DNA from: Leuconostoc lactis | GTDB lineage: Bacteria; Bacillota; Bacilli; Lactobacillales; Lactobacillaceae | Assembly (NCBI RefSeq): GCF_007954625.1 | Contig: NZ_CP042420.1 | Coordinates: forward strand, 535,001-599,000 | Direction of reading: 5' to 3' | DNA: 64,000 bases | Made by a program: the position numbers and the translations under genes | Part shown: piece by piece, positions 1 to 8,838 of the stretch | Layout of the letters: each line of letters starts with the position of its first letter | Position numbering within the stretch: the stretch's first letter is position 1 | The notes under the pieces: model-generated | Databases searched by the model: none | Told to the model about the DNA's origin: nothing | Seen by the model: only the letters and a program-made list of their open reading frames with translations

Positions 1-363
1 CCCTCTATAGCCAAGCTTCCCAGCTTGTTCTGCTATAAAACACTTTTGTAACTCCTATATATCAGTCCTACAACCCCAGAGTGCAAGCACTCTGGTTTGG
101 GCTCTTCCCTTTTCGCTCGCCGCTACTTAGGGAATCGATTTTTCTTTCTTCTCCTGCTGCTAATGAGATGTTTCAGTTCACAGCGTGTTCCGTCATTATC
201 CTATGTATTCAGATAATGACAACTCTCTTCGAGTTGGGTTTCCCCATTCGGAAATCTCTGGGTCATAGCGTACTTACCGCTCACCAAAGCTTATCGTAGT
301 TAGTCACGTCCTTCATCGGCTCCTAGTGCCAAGGCATCCACCACGCGCCCTTATTAACTTAAC
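1..363 (-). rRNA. 23S ribosomal RNA, 5' part only
   Basis: The reverse complement of about 305-363 reads as the conserved start of bacterial 23S rRNA (GGTTAAGTTAATAAGGGCGC, followed by the stretch ending in GAAGGACGTG). The gene runs off the left edge, so only about the first 360 bases are present. It is the last gene visible of an rrn operon transcribed leftward, after 16S and tRNA-Ala. Apparent open reading frames here are meaningless. Confidence 0.95.
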
Positions 364-552
364 CTATACAACCGAAGTTGTGGTTTAAGTTTATGAGTTG
401 GTCATTTTTCAGACCTGCGATTAAACCGTTCTTTATTAAAGAACTTTTTTGTGTTGTTTCTCGGTTCAATTTAATTAATTTTTCAATTATTTAAAAGAAT
501 TTGTTACTATTCAGTTTTCAATGTACAACCGCGACAACCTTTCGGCTGTCTA
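364..552 (-). other. 16S-23S spacer, part next to 23S
   Basis: AT-rich spacer between tRNA-Ala and 23S with no gene. The copy of CATTGAAAACTGAA (reverse complement near 512-525) is the kind of sequence that forms the RNase III stem flanking 23S; its partner would lie beyond the window. Confidence 0.7.
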
Positions 553-624
553 TGGAGAATAGCGGGATCGAACCGCTGACCCCTGCTTGCAAAGCAGGTG
601 CTCTCCCAGCTGAGCTAATTCCCC
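553..624 (-). tRNA. tRNA-Ala (anticodon TGC)
   Basis: The reverse complement folds as a tRNA: acceptor GGGGAAT pairs with ATTCTCC, the D arm contains GCTCAGCTGGGAGAGC, the anticodon loop carries TGC, and the T arm contains GGTTCGATCC. The acceptor contains a G3-T70 wobble, the identity element for alanyl-tRNA synthetase. CCA is not encoded. It lies in the 16S-23S spacer; no tRNA-Ile accompanies it. Confidence 0.97.
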
Positions 625-664
625 ATAGGATCATTTTTGACCATGATACCTATTACAGTACCAC

Positions 665-690
665 ACTCAAAACTAAACAAAACTTTGAAC
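665..690 (-). repeat. 16S processing stem, 3' arm
   Basis: This stretch is the inverted copy of 2441-2466. In the leftward pre-rRNA the two arms, one upstream and one downstream of 16S, can pair over about 24 bases with two or three mismatches, giving the long helix that RNase III cuts to release pre-16S. Confidence 0.7.
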
Positions 691-728
691 TGCCAAATTT
701 ACAATCTAATGTACTGTCACTTTCCGAT

Positions 729-2289
<1,561 letters not shown>

Positions 2290-2440
2290 TGAATTAAATT
2301 CATCGTTTGAAGATGTACTCTTCGATTAAACTGACTAATTGCTATATCTCTATAACGACTATCCGTTTATTGTTTGTTACGAATTGACTTCGCAAATTTG
2401 TTTCAGTTATTACTGCTAATAACTAGTAACAGATTCGTTT

Positions 2441-2466
2441 GTTCAAAGTTTTGTTCAGTTTTCAAT
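2441..2466 (-). repeat. 16S processing stem, 5' arm
   Basis: Leader sequence upstream of 16S that is the inverted partner of 665-690; see that entry. It lies between the rrn promoters and the 16S start. Confidence 0.7.
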
Positions 2467-2498
2467 GTGCTACTTGTTGTCGCTGAGACAACTATATT

Positions 2499-2527
2499 AT
2501 CTTATCACGCGGTTGATTACTTGTCAA
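2499..2527 (-). promoter_or_regulatory. rrn promoter, proximal to 16S
   Basis: Reading leftward: TTGACA at 2527-2522, 17-base spacer, TAAGAT at 2504-2499. This is the nearest of three tandem promoters to the rRNA genes. Confidence 0.85.
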
Positions 2528-2595
2528 CACCTTTTTCAAAATGTTTTTTCGTAATCATCCCCGCTGCGCTTTCGCACCGCTAAGACAACTTTATT

Positions 2596-2624
2596 ATTCT
2601 ACTACGTCGCGTTTCGCTTGTCAA
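2596..2624 (-). promoter_or_regulatory. rrn promoter, middle
   Basis: Reading leftward: TTGACA at 2624-2619, 17-base spacer, TAGAAT at 2601-2596. Tandem with the promoters at 2499-2527 and 2701-2729. Confidence 0.85.
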
Positions 2625-2700
2625 CTACTTCTTTCGAAATTTCTTTCAGAAATCTCTCACTGTAACCGCTTGCTTATCCGTCGCCGTTAGAACATATACT

Positions 2701-2729
2701 AATATACCGCCTTTCTCACCTCTCGTCAA
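2701..2729 (-). promoter_or_regulatory. rrn promoter, distal
   Basis: Reading leftward: TTGACG at 2729-2724, 17-base spacer, TATATT at 2706-2701. The spacing equals that of the other two rrn promoters. It starts just past the terminator of the upstream aminotransferase gene. Confidence 0.75.
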
Positions 2730-2751
2730 CCCCTTTTTTCATGATTTTAAA

Positions 2752-2787
2752 ATTACAGGCCAATCCGTGTCCGGATTGGCCTGTAAT
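2752..2787 (-). terminator. terminator of the aminotransferase operon
   Basis: Perfect 16-bp stem (ATTACAGGCCAATCCG at 2752-2767 with its complement at 2772-2787) and a 4-base loop, directly after the gene ending at 2796 and followed, leftward, by a short T run. It insulates the rrn promoters from upstream transcription. Confidence 0.9.
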
Positions 2788-2795
2788 GCTATCGT

Positions 2796-3983
2796 TTAGT
2801 GCGTTTTAAATACTGGTAATTCACCAATTCGACGTGCAGCTTCAACTAACCGTGTTACGTCAGTCGTTAGACTGACCCTCACGTACCCCGCTCCTGCATC
2901 CCCGAACCCTGACGCATCGGCCACTGCCACATTTGCTTCTTCTAAGAGTAAATCTGCAAAGCTTGCAGACGTATAACCCGCTGGTACTGGCATTAACACA
3001 TAAAATGCCCCCTTAGGGACATACGGTTCCCAATTATAGGCGCGAACAGCTTGGACAAAAGCATCACGCCGTTGTTGATAGACTTGCACCAAGTTTGCAA
3101 CCGCACTATTTTGATCATGATAGTGTGCTAATGCCGCAATGGCTGCATCTTGAACAGCCGGAAATAGCGAAACAAACAAATGATCTTGAATGACATTAAT
3201 CGCTTCAATCATGTCAGCATTTCCAACGGCAAAACCGACACGCCACCCAGCCATATTAAATGTTTTTGAGAAGGTATAGGTTTCAATACCAACAGTCTTT
3301 GCGCCCGGTGTTTGCATAAAGGATCGTGGTTGATGCCCATCAAACCCAATGGCCCCATAAGCAAAGTCCGATATAATTCCGACTTGATTTTGCTTCGCAA
3401 AGGCTACTGTTTGCTCATAAAAGTCGGCTGTTGCCACAGCCCCCGTTGGATTATTAGGATAATTCATATAAAGAAGTTTTGCGCGTTGTGCCATATCAGC
3501 CGGAATGTCATCGTAGTCAATTAAGAAGTCGTTATCTCTTTTCAATTCAACTTGTTCAACCGCAACACGACCTAACGCTGCCCCCGACCAATAATCAGGA
3601 TAACCAGGATTTGGTAACAACAAGGTTTCGCCTGGATTCATTAAGGCCAAAGGCAATTCAACTAAGCCAATTTTACTTCCTGCTAACACGGCAACTTCTG
3701 TTGCAGGATCCAAAACCACGCCATAAGTATCAAAATAAAATTGCGCAATGGCTGTCTTAAACCGCATCTCACCACGAAACGCAGAATATTGATGATCGGC
3801 CGCCACGGCTGTTGCCTGTTGCATCGCCTGGACGATGTAATCTGGCGTGGGTAAATCCGGGTTCCCTTGCCCAAGATTAATCACGTCAGCACCAGCTGCA
3901 ATTTTAGCGTTTACTCGACTCACCAATGAGGCGAAAAATTGTTTTGGCAGTGTTTTAAGTAAATCTGATTGTTGAAAATGCAT
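2796..3983 (-). CDS. mtnE: class I/II PLP-dependent aminotransferase, MtnE-like
   Basis: A 395-residue fold-type I aminotransferase. Visible are the N-terminal NLGQGNPDLP substrate loop, the NPNNPTG motif, ISDFAYG for the cofactor-binding Asp/Tyr, and the ETYTFSKTFNMAGWR segment with the Schiff-base lysine. It is the size of B. subtilis MtnE (YkrV), a glutamine-dependent transaminase of the methionine salvage pathway. The gene starts 8 bases after the nitrilase-family gene mtnU, with ribosome site AGGAGAG overlapping that gap, so the two form one operon ending at the 2752 terminator. Other methionine salvage genes are not in the window, so the true amino acceptor may be a general 2-oxo acid. 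Family assignment is firm; the exact substrate is inferred from the pairing. Confidence 0.85.
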   Translation of the reverse strand: MHFQQSDLLKTLPKQFFASLVSRVNAKIAAGADVINLGQGNPDLPTPDYIVQAMQQATAVAADHQYSAFRGEMRFKTAIAQFYFDTYGVVLDPATEVAVLAGSKIGLVELPLALMNPGETLLLPNPGYPDYWSGAALGRVAVEQVELKRDNDFLIDYDDIPADMAQRAKLLYMNYPNNPTGAVATADFYEQTVAFAKQNQVGIISDFAYGAIGFDGHQPRSFMQTPGAKTVGIETYTFSKTFNMAGWRVGFAVGNADMIEAINVIQDHLFVSLFPAVQDAAIAALAHYHDQNSAVANLVQVYQQRRDAFVQAVRAYNWEPYVPKGAFYVLMPVPAGYTSASFADLLLEEANVAVADASGFGDAGAGYVRVSLTTDVTRLVEAARRIGELPVFKTH

Positions 3984-3991
3984 AATCTCTC

Positions 3992-4783
3992 CTAATAATA
4001 CAATTCAGGGCGCCGATCATGAAACACCGGAATTTGGCCACGTACTGTCTTTTCGTCGGCTATATCAATTGTCACAACAAGTAGGGCTTCATCCGTATCA
4101 CTCGCTTGTGCCACAATTTGACCCAGTGGATCAATCACCAGCGATCGACCACCAAATTGATTGTCTGCGTCACGCCCAACCCGGTTGGCAGCAACCACAA
4201 AGGCCTGATTTTCAATGGCACGTGCTTGCAATAAAATCTGCCACTGGTCAATGCGTTGAATTGGCCACTCAGCTGCGACGTAGAGAATTTGTTGTGGGCC
4301 CTCGGCCATCATGGCCCGTAGCCATTCTGGAAACCGAATATCATAACAAATCACCCCAGCAGCTGACACACCCGCTAATTCAAAGGTATTTTTTTGATCA
4401 CCCGCAGCAATGTATTGCTCCTCAGCCATTAATCCAAAAAGATGCGCCTTATGATAGGTACTGACAAGCTGGCCCATTTGGTCCACCACATACATCGTGT
4501 TATAAAACCGTTCCCCTTGTTGTGTGGCAACAGAACCGCCCACAATATTCAAATGATATTTTTTAGTGAGCTGTGCTAATAATTGCTGCGTGCTTGCACC
4601 TGCACGATCAGCTAACGTTGGCAACTGATCTAACGCATATCCTGTTTGCCACATTTCTGGATAAACAAGGACATCAACGCCAGCAGCAGCGGCCCGTTGG
4701 GCATACTGCGCCACCGTCACTTGATTTATCTCCGGTTGTCCTAAAGCAATGTCCATTTGGGCAATAGCAATTTTTAACGTCAT
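3992..4783 (-). CDS. mtnU: carbon-nitrogen hydrolase, omega-amidase type (MtnU-like)
   Basis: A 263-residue nitrilase-superfamily enzyme. The catalytic triad is visible: Glu in VYPEMWQTGY, Lys in YHKAHLFG and Cys in GVICYDIRFPEW. Omega-amidases remove ammonia from 2-oxoglutaramate or 2-oxosuccinamate made by glutamine or asparagine transaminases, which makes the transamination irreversible. It lies directly upstream of the MtnE-like aminotransferase, the same pairing as ykrU-ykrV in Bacillus. Other members of the superfamily hydrolyse different amides, so the substrate rests on the neighbour. Confidence 0.85.
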   Translation of the reverse strand: MTLKIAIAQMDIALGQPEINQVTVAQYAQRAAAAGVDVLVYPEMWQTGYALDQLPTLADRAGASTQQLLAQLTKKYHLNIVGGSVATQQGERFYNTMYVVDQMGQLVSTYHKAHLFGLMAEEQYIAAGDQKNTFELAGVSAAGVICYDIRFPEWLRAMMAEGPQQILYVAAEWPIQRIDQWQILLQARAIENQAFVVAANRVGRDADNQFGGRSLVIDPLGQIVAQASDTDEALLVVTIDIADEKTVRGQIPVFHDRRPELYY

Positions 4784-4905
4784 GATTGATCCTTTTATCT
4801 GTTATTGTGCATTATATGAGATTTTTTGTCAAATAATTTTCATCTAAAACTCATATTTAACAATCAAAATACACGGTTGCCAGCTTTTTAACAACTTTAA
4901 CGCGC

Positions 4906-4938
4906 AAAAAAACACCACGACTCATCGTGGTGTTTTTT
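4906..4938. terminator. bidirectional terminator between menB and mtnU
   Basis: A 12-bp stem (AAAACACCACGA, loop CTCA, complement) with A runs on the left and T runs on the right. It lies downstream of menB (which reads leftward). Confidence 0.9.
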
Positions 4939-4974
4939 CGTAACAGGCAAACCTGCTGGGTTCGCCATTATGAT

Positions 4975-5808
4975 TTATGGAAACTTTGGGTATTGATCAA
5001 AGTTTGGTGTTCGCTTTTCTTTAAAGGCATCACGGCCTTCTTTGGCTTCGTCAGACGTATAATACAGCAGTGTGGCATCACCAGCAAATTGTTGCAAGCC
5101 AGCCAAACCGTCAGTATCCGCGTTCATGGCCGCTTTAATAAAGCGCAAAGCAGTTGGCGATTTAGTGAGCAGTTCGTCAGCCCAGACCATTGTGGCATCT
5201 TCGACTTCAGCAAGTGGCACCACTTTATTAATCCAATTCATGTCATAGGCTTCTTGTGCTGTATAGAAATGGTTTAAGAACCAAACTTCCTTGGCACGCT
5301 TGTGCCCAATTACACGGGCAAGATAACCTGAGCCATAACCCGCATCAAAAGACCCAACCATGGGACCAGTTTGGCCAAACTTGGCGTTGTCAGCCGCCAC
5401 GGTTAAATCAGCCACCAGTTGCAAAACGTTTCCGCCACCAACTGACCAGCCTTTGACCATGGCAATGATTGGCTTTGGAATAATCCGCATTAAGCGTTGC
5501 AAATCTAAGACATTCAAACGTGGAATGCCGTCGCCACCAACGTAACCACCATTACCACGTACCTTCTGGTTCCCACCAGAAGAAAAGGCTTCATCCCCTG
5601 CACCAGTCAGGATAATCACCCCGATGCGTGCATCGTCACGCGCAATCGTGAAAGCATCGATCATTTCAGCCACCATGCCAGGGGTAAAGGCATTATGTGT
5701 GCTAACATCGTTCATCGTGATTTTTGCAACCTGCCCAGGATTTTTCCCGTCAGCATTCGTTTCAAATAAAATTTCGTTGTACGCTTTTACGGCGTGCCAA
5801 GTTGTCAT
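4975..5808 (-). CDS. menB: 1,4-dihydroxy-2-naphthoyl-CoA synthase MenB
   Basis: A 277-residue crotonase-fold protein with MenB hallmarks: the N-terminal [16 protein letters not shown], the SGGNQKVRG loop, the [31 protein letters not shown] oxyanion-hole block and the C-terminal F-K-E-K-R-P/T-F tail. It closes the second ring of the menaquinone precursor from o-succinylbenzoyl-CoA. Start has ribosome site TGGAG. A divergent hotdog thioesterase starts only 36 bases away and is the likely next step. No other men genes are in the window, so they must sit elsewhere if the pathway is complete. Confidence 0.95.
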   Translation of the reverse strand: MTTWHAVKAYNEILFETNADGKNPGQVAKITMNDVSTHNAFTPGMVAEMIDAFTIARDDARIGVIILTGAGDEAFSSGGNQKVRGNGGYVGGDGIPRLNVLDLQRLMRIIPKPIIAMVKGWSVGGGNVLQLVADLTVAADNAKFGQTGPMVGSFDAGYGSGYLARVIGHKRAKEVWFLNHFYTAQEAYDMNWINKVVPLAEVEDATMVWADELLTKSPTALRFIKAAMNADTDGLAGLQQFAGDATLLYYTSDEAKEGRDAFKEKRTPNFDQYPKFP

Positions 5809-5812
5809 ATGT

Positions 5813-5856
5813 TATACTCCATTCAGAAAGGGGATTTTAGTCCTATGAACATTATA
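5813..5856. promoter_or_regulatory. overlapping divergent promoters of menB and the thioesterase gene
   Basis: Start codons are 36 bases apart. Rightward, TGTTATACT (5810-5818) is an extended -10 about 27 bases before the thioesterase ATG. Leftward, TATAAT (5856-5851) lies inside codons 3-4 of the thioesterase gene, about 43 bases before the menB ATG. Good -35 boxes are not evident for either, so both assignments are tentative. Confidence 0.45.
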
Positions 5857-6219
5857 GAACTTTTAGGCTTAAAAACCACATTATTATCAGCAGAAAAAAC
5901 AATCGTTACCGTCAACGTGACCGCACAACTGATGCAACCTTACGGCCTTGTGCACGGTGGCGTGAATGCCCTTTTGGCCGAAACGGCCGCTTCACTAGGG
6001 GCCAATGCCACGCTCCCTGAAGGGCAAGTCGCTGTTGGTGTTGATTTAACTACTCATCACCTTGCCCCTGTATCTCAAGGCACCCTGGTGGCCACCGCCA
6101 CGCCAATTAGCGTTGGCCATCGCTTACAAGTTTGGCAGGTCACCATTCATGAAGCCCAGACGAACACGCTCACAAGTACGAGCACCGTTACCCTGACAAC
6201 CAAAACACTAACTATTTAA
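5845..6219 (+). CDS. hotdog-fold thioesterase, probable DHNA-CoA thioesterase
   Basis: A 124-residue PaaI/YdiI-type hotdog protein. VHGGVNALLAETAAS fits the HGG...LAE...S active-site helix, with the catalytic Glu in LAET, seen in DHNA-CoA thioesterases. The start at 5845 is preceded by AGAAAGGGG; an upstream in-frame ATG would overlap menB and lacks a ribosome site. Being divergent from menB supports hydrolysis of the MenB product to release DHNA. A general acyl-CoA thioesterase remains possible. Confidence 0.8.
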   Translation: MNIIELLGLKTTLLSAEKTIVTVNVTAQLMQPYGLVHGGVNALLAETAASLGANATLPEGQVAVGVDLTTHHLAPVSQGTLVATATPISVGHRLQVWQVTIHEAQTNTLTSTSTVTLTTKTLTI

Positions 6220-6255
6220 CACGCCAAGCAATTTGGCGTGTTATTTTTTATTTTT
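6218..6255. terminator. terminator between thioesterase gene and asp3
   Basis: Stem AACACGCCAA (6218-6227) pairs with TTGGCGTGTT (6233-6242), followed rightward by a T-rich run. The last codons of asp3 (stop at 6241) lie within the T run, so the same DNA serves coding and termination. Confidence 0.8.
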
Positions 6256-7275
6256 GGTAAAAAATTGCGTCAAACCACGTTTCTTAGGATGTGCCGCATC
6301 ATACGCTGCTTGACGGCGCACCTCTTCTGGGGTTGGCGTGTCATAATGCAGTGCATCTAATCGTTCATACGCTGGGTGCGATAATAACACCGGCGTATCC
6401 AAATTGGGCGCAATGGGGTGTCCCAAATAACTTACCCGCGTGACCGTCCGCGCCATCTTAAGTGCTGGCGTTGGTGCCAAATTGACATCGTCACTAATAA
6501 CTGCCGCACTGCCTTTAATCTGACTTTGATAGTAGAGCGCCGCATAACTCGAAATTGGTCCATAGCCGACAAACTCAATGTGACGGGCGCGGACTTTGCG
6601 ACGGGCCGCTTTCACACTCGCAATTATTTCGGCTTCATGTTGTCGATAAAACGCTGCCTGCGGCAAACTGCTGGCAATGTATTGGACCGCTTGTTGCGTT
6701 GTTTTAATCCAACGCGACATGTAATCGGTCACACCATGCTCAGGTTCTGAAAAAATGACCCGTAGTGTTTTAGACGTGACAACTTTTGGAATATGCACAT
6801 CACTATAAAAACGTGGAGCAATCTCCATGTCACTGTCGCGTAAGATGCCATTTATCTTTGGGCGAATCAAAATATCATGAAAAGTAAAATGCCCAGCCCC
6901 GGCGGCATGCAATCCAATCGTGTAAAAATCATAATTCTCTGGCACCGTCACGGTGATTTCATCTTGGTTTTGACTATTGTTCAGTAAAACTTGATGTTGC
7001 TGATCATAAAAAGTGACGACTAAATAAGCAAACATTCGCTCACTATTTTCAATGTGTCGTGTGATCGTATACGTTTCACCGGGCACTAGTTGTGGCAAAT
7101 CAGCTAATTGCTGCTGCTTGTCATAGGCTTGTTTTGAATGCCAGGTCACCACGGCTTGCCCACTCGGCAAGAAGTAGTGTTCATAAAACACCGTGTCCAA
7201 AGCACGAAAATCAACGGTTGCCCCTTGTAATTCTAACAAGTGCGTTTGTGGCGTCCAATAAATTTGATATTGCAT
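6241..7275 (-). CDS. asp3: accessory Sec system protein Asp3, with a C-terminal extension
   Basis: A 344-residue protein. The first 140 or so residues carry the Asp3 pattern: YEHYFLPSGQAVVTWHSKQ, a LPQLVPGETYTI strand, Y-L-V-V-T-F-Y-D-Q-Q and a final GHFTFHDILIRP strand. Residues after about 150 form a second region that I do not recognise, with a Lys/Arg-rich tail. In streptococci, Asp1-3 form a complex that helps SecA2 export and O-acetylate serine-rich glycoproteins. The gene follows asp2 by 5 bases. SecA2, SecY2, glycosyltransferases and a serine-rich adhesin are all absent here. Confidence 0.85.
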   Translation of the reverse strand: MQYQIYWTPQTHLLELQGATVDFRALDTVFYEHYFLPSGQAVVTWHSKQAYDKQQQLADLPQLVPGETYTITRHIENSERMFAYLVVTFYDQQHQVLLNNSQNQDEITVTVPENYDFYTIGLHAAGAGHFTFHDILIRPKINGILRDSDMEIAPRFYSDVHIPKVVTSKTLRVIFSEPEHGVTDYMSRWIKTTQQAVQYIASSLPQAAFYRQHEAEIIASVKAARRKVRARHIEFVGYGPISSYAALYYQSQIKGSAAVISDDVNLAPTPALKMARTVTRVSYLGHPIAPNLDTPVLLSHPAYERLDALHYDTPTPEEVRRQAAYDAAHPKKRGLTQFFTKNKK

Positions 7276-7280
7276 AAGTC

Positions 7281-8807
7281 TTATTGTGCCTCCTGTCGGA
7301 TGATATCACGCCACTTGGCTAGCGCTGCCGTCATAAATTGCACCATTTCGGGAATTTTAGCCGTATGTGTCCCAACTTCTTGTTGATGTGTTAATGGTGT
7401 ATCGCGTGACTGAAAGAAAGCCAATAATTCCGGCAAACTCTGCCCGTCATATTCATCATCTGTCATGGTTAACAGATCTACCGCAATTTTTGACCAATCG
7501 ACATTTTGAATATGTTCCCAAAAAATCTGATTCAACGGTTCTGTATCTTCCGGATCCATTCGACCAGCTAAATAACGCCGAACATCCAACGTCCAATCTT
7601 GATTATAGCCGTGAGGGAAATCAGAATTAGCAGTAAATGTCCCCAGATTAATAATGGGTTTGGCAATCACGACGGCACGCGGCTTAATATCAGCCGCGTA
7701 ATACATCGCTGGGAAGCTCCCCATTGAATAACCCGTTAAAATAACGTCTTCTGGTTTTAAATTCAGCGTCGCCATTGCCCGTTTAATCGTTTCAATTACG
7801 GTTTTTTCATATAATTCGGTCCCAATATCAAACGCACCACCTTGCATCCGCGTATCCGTAAAGAGCAAATACGGTGTCCCAAGTTCACGCAGTGGCCCGC
7901 GCATTTCAAAGCCATCCACATGCAAGCGAATACCAGAAAAATTCACAATTAATGGTGCCTGACGGTCACCTGGGTCGAAATAACTTAAAATTTCCTCGTT
8001 TTCAGCCGTTAATTGCCAATCATCCCCTGGCATCAACACCCCTACGCCGTGGCGTGACCGCCGTTGGTGTAGCACATGCAAATCCAAGACACCGTGTCCC
8101 CGTGCTAAAACAATAATTTGATAATTATCGTAGTCCTGCAAACCACCAACCGTTGTTAACTGACGTAATTGGTCCCCAGTAACGGTCTGGCGTAATTGAA
8201 TATGCCCATCACGAAAGAAAACAAACTGCAACTGAACTTCCGCCGTGCCACTTTGTTCATAATCTAACCACACCACGTTCTCTGTTGTCGCTGCAAAATC
8301 GGCAGCAAATGTTTTTAACGCGCCAATTTGTTGCCATGCATCCCCAAAATCACCACTGAAACGCGCTGAAAAACGTCCTTGACGTTCAAAGTGCGTTGTT
8401 TCTGATGGCATCGGGATAAACTGCGTTTCACTAAATCGGGTTGAAAACCCGATTTGTTCAAATTGAAAATCGCTTAAAATCCGTTCAGCTACTGCACGTG
8501 GCGTTTTTTCAGCAATACGAAAAGCCTGACGTTCATCTAAAATTGCTTGAAATTCTGGGGTGATTTGTTGTGCAAAATATAAAACGCGTCGCGCTGGCCA
8601 GTCGTTGATTTGACTAGATAACAACGTACTCTCAAGCGTCTCATCGGTTAGCACAACATAGGTTTGTTCTAAAACATACGGATCCTTTTGCAAGGCCAGT
8701 CGGGTGGGTAAATCTAAAATTGTGGTATATTGCCAATCAATTTTGGCTGTTTTAATTTGTGGTGTCCAATTCTCGGCACCTATTTGAAGTACTGAAATTT
8801 CTGCCAT
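7281..8807 (-). CDS. asp2: accessory Sec system protein Asp2 (acetyltransferase-like)
   Basis: A 508-residue protein with an alpha/beta-hydrolase C-terminal half. The nucleophile motif is GYSMGS with Ser361; TMTDDEYDG places an acid at 450-452 and GTHTAKIPEM a His at 481. These positions agree closely with the Ser362/Glu452/His482 triad I recall for streptococcal Asp2, which O-acetylates GlcNAc on the adhesin and aids its export. The N-terminal half is beta-rich and specific to Asp2. It sits between asp1 and asp3 in one operon. All catalytic residues appear intact, so the protein is probably active. Confidence 0.9.
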   Translation of the reverse strand: MAEISVLQIGAENWTPQIKTAKIDWQYTTILDLPTRLALQKDPYVLEQTYVVLTDETLESTLLSSQINDWPARRVLYFAQQITPEFQAILDERQAFRIAEKTPRAVAERILSDFQFEQIGFSTRFSETQFIPMPSETTHFERQGRFSARFSGDFGDAWQQIGALKTFAADFAATTENVVWLDYEQSGTAEVQLQFVFFRDGHIQLRQTVTGDQLRQLTTVGGLQDYDNYQIIVLARGHGVLDLHVLHQRRSRHGVGVLMPGDDWQLTAENEEILSYFDPGDRQAPLIVNFSGIRLHVDGFEMRGPLRELGTPYLLFTDTRMQGGAFDIGTELYEKTVIETIKRAMATLNLKPEDVILTGYSMGSFPAMYYAADIKPRAVVIAKPIINLGTFTANSDFPHGYNQDWTLDVRRYLAGRMDPEDTEPLNQIFWEHIQNVDWSKIAVDLLTMTDDEYDGQSLPELLAFFQSRDTPLTHQQEVGTHTAKIPEMVQFMTAALAKWRDIIRQEAQ

Positions 8808-8838
8808 TTATCCTACCTTGCACGATGCCACATCGTCG

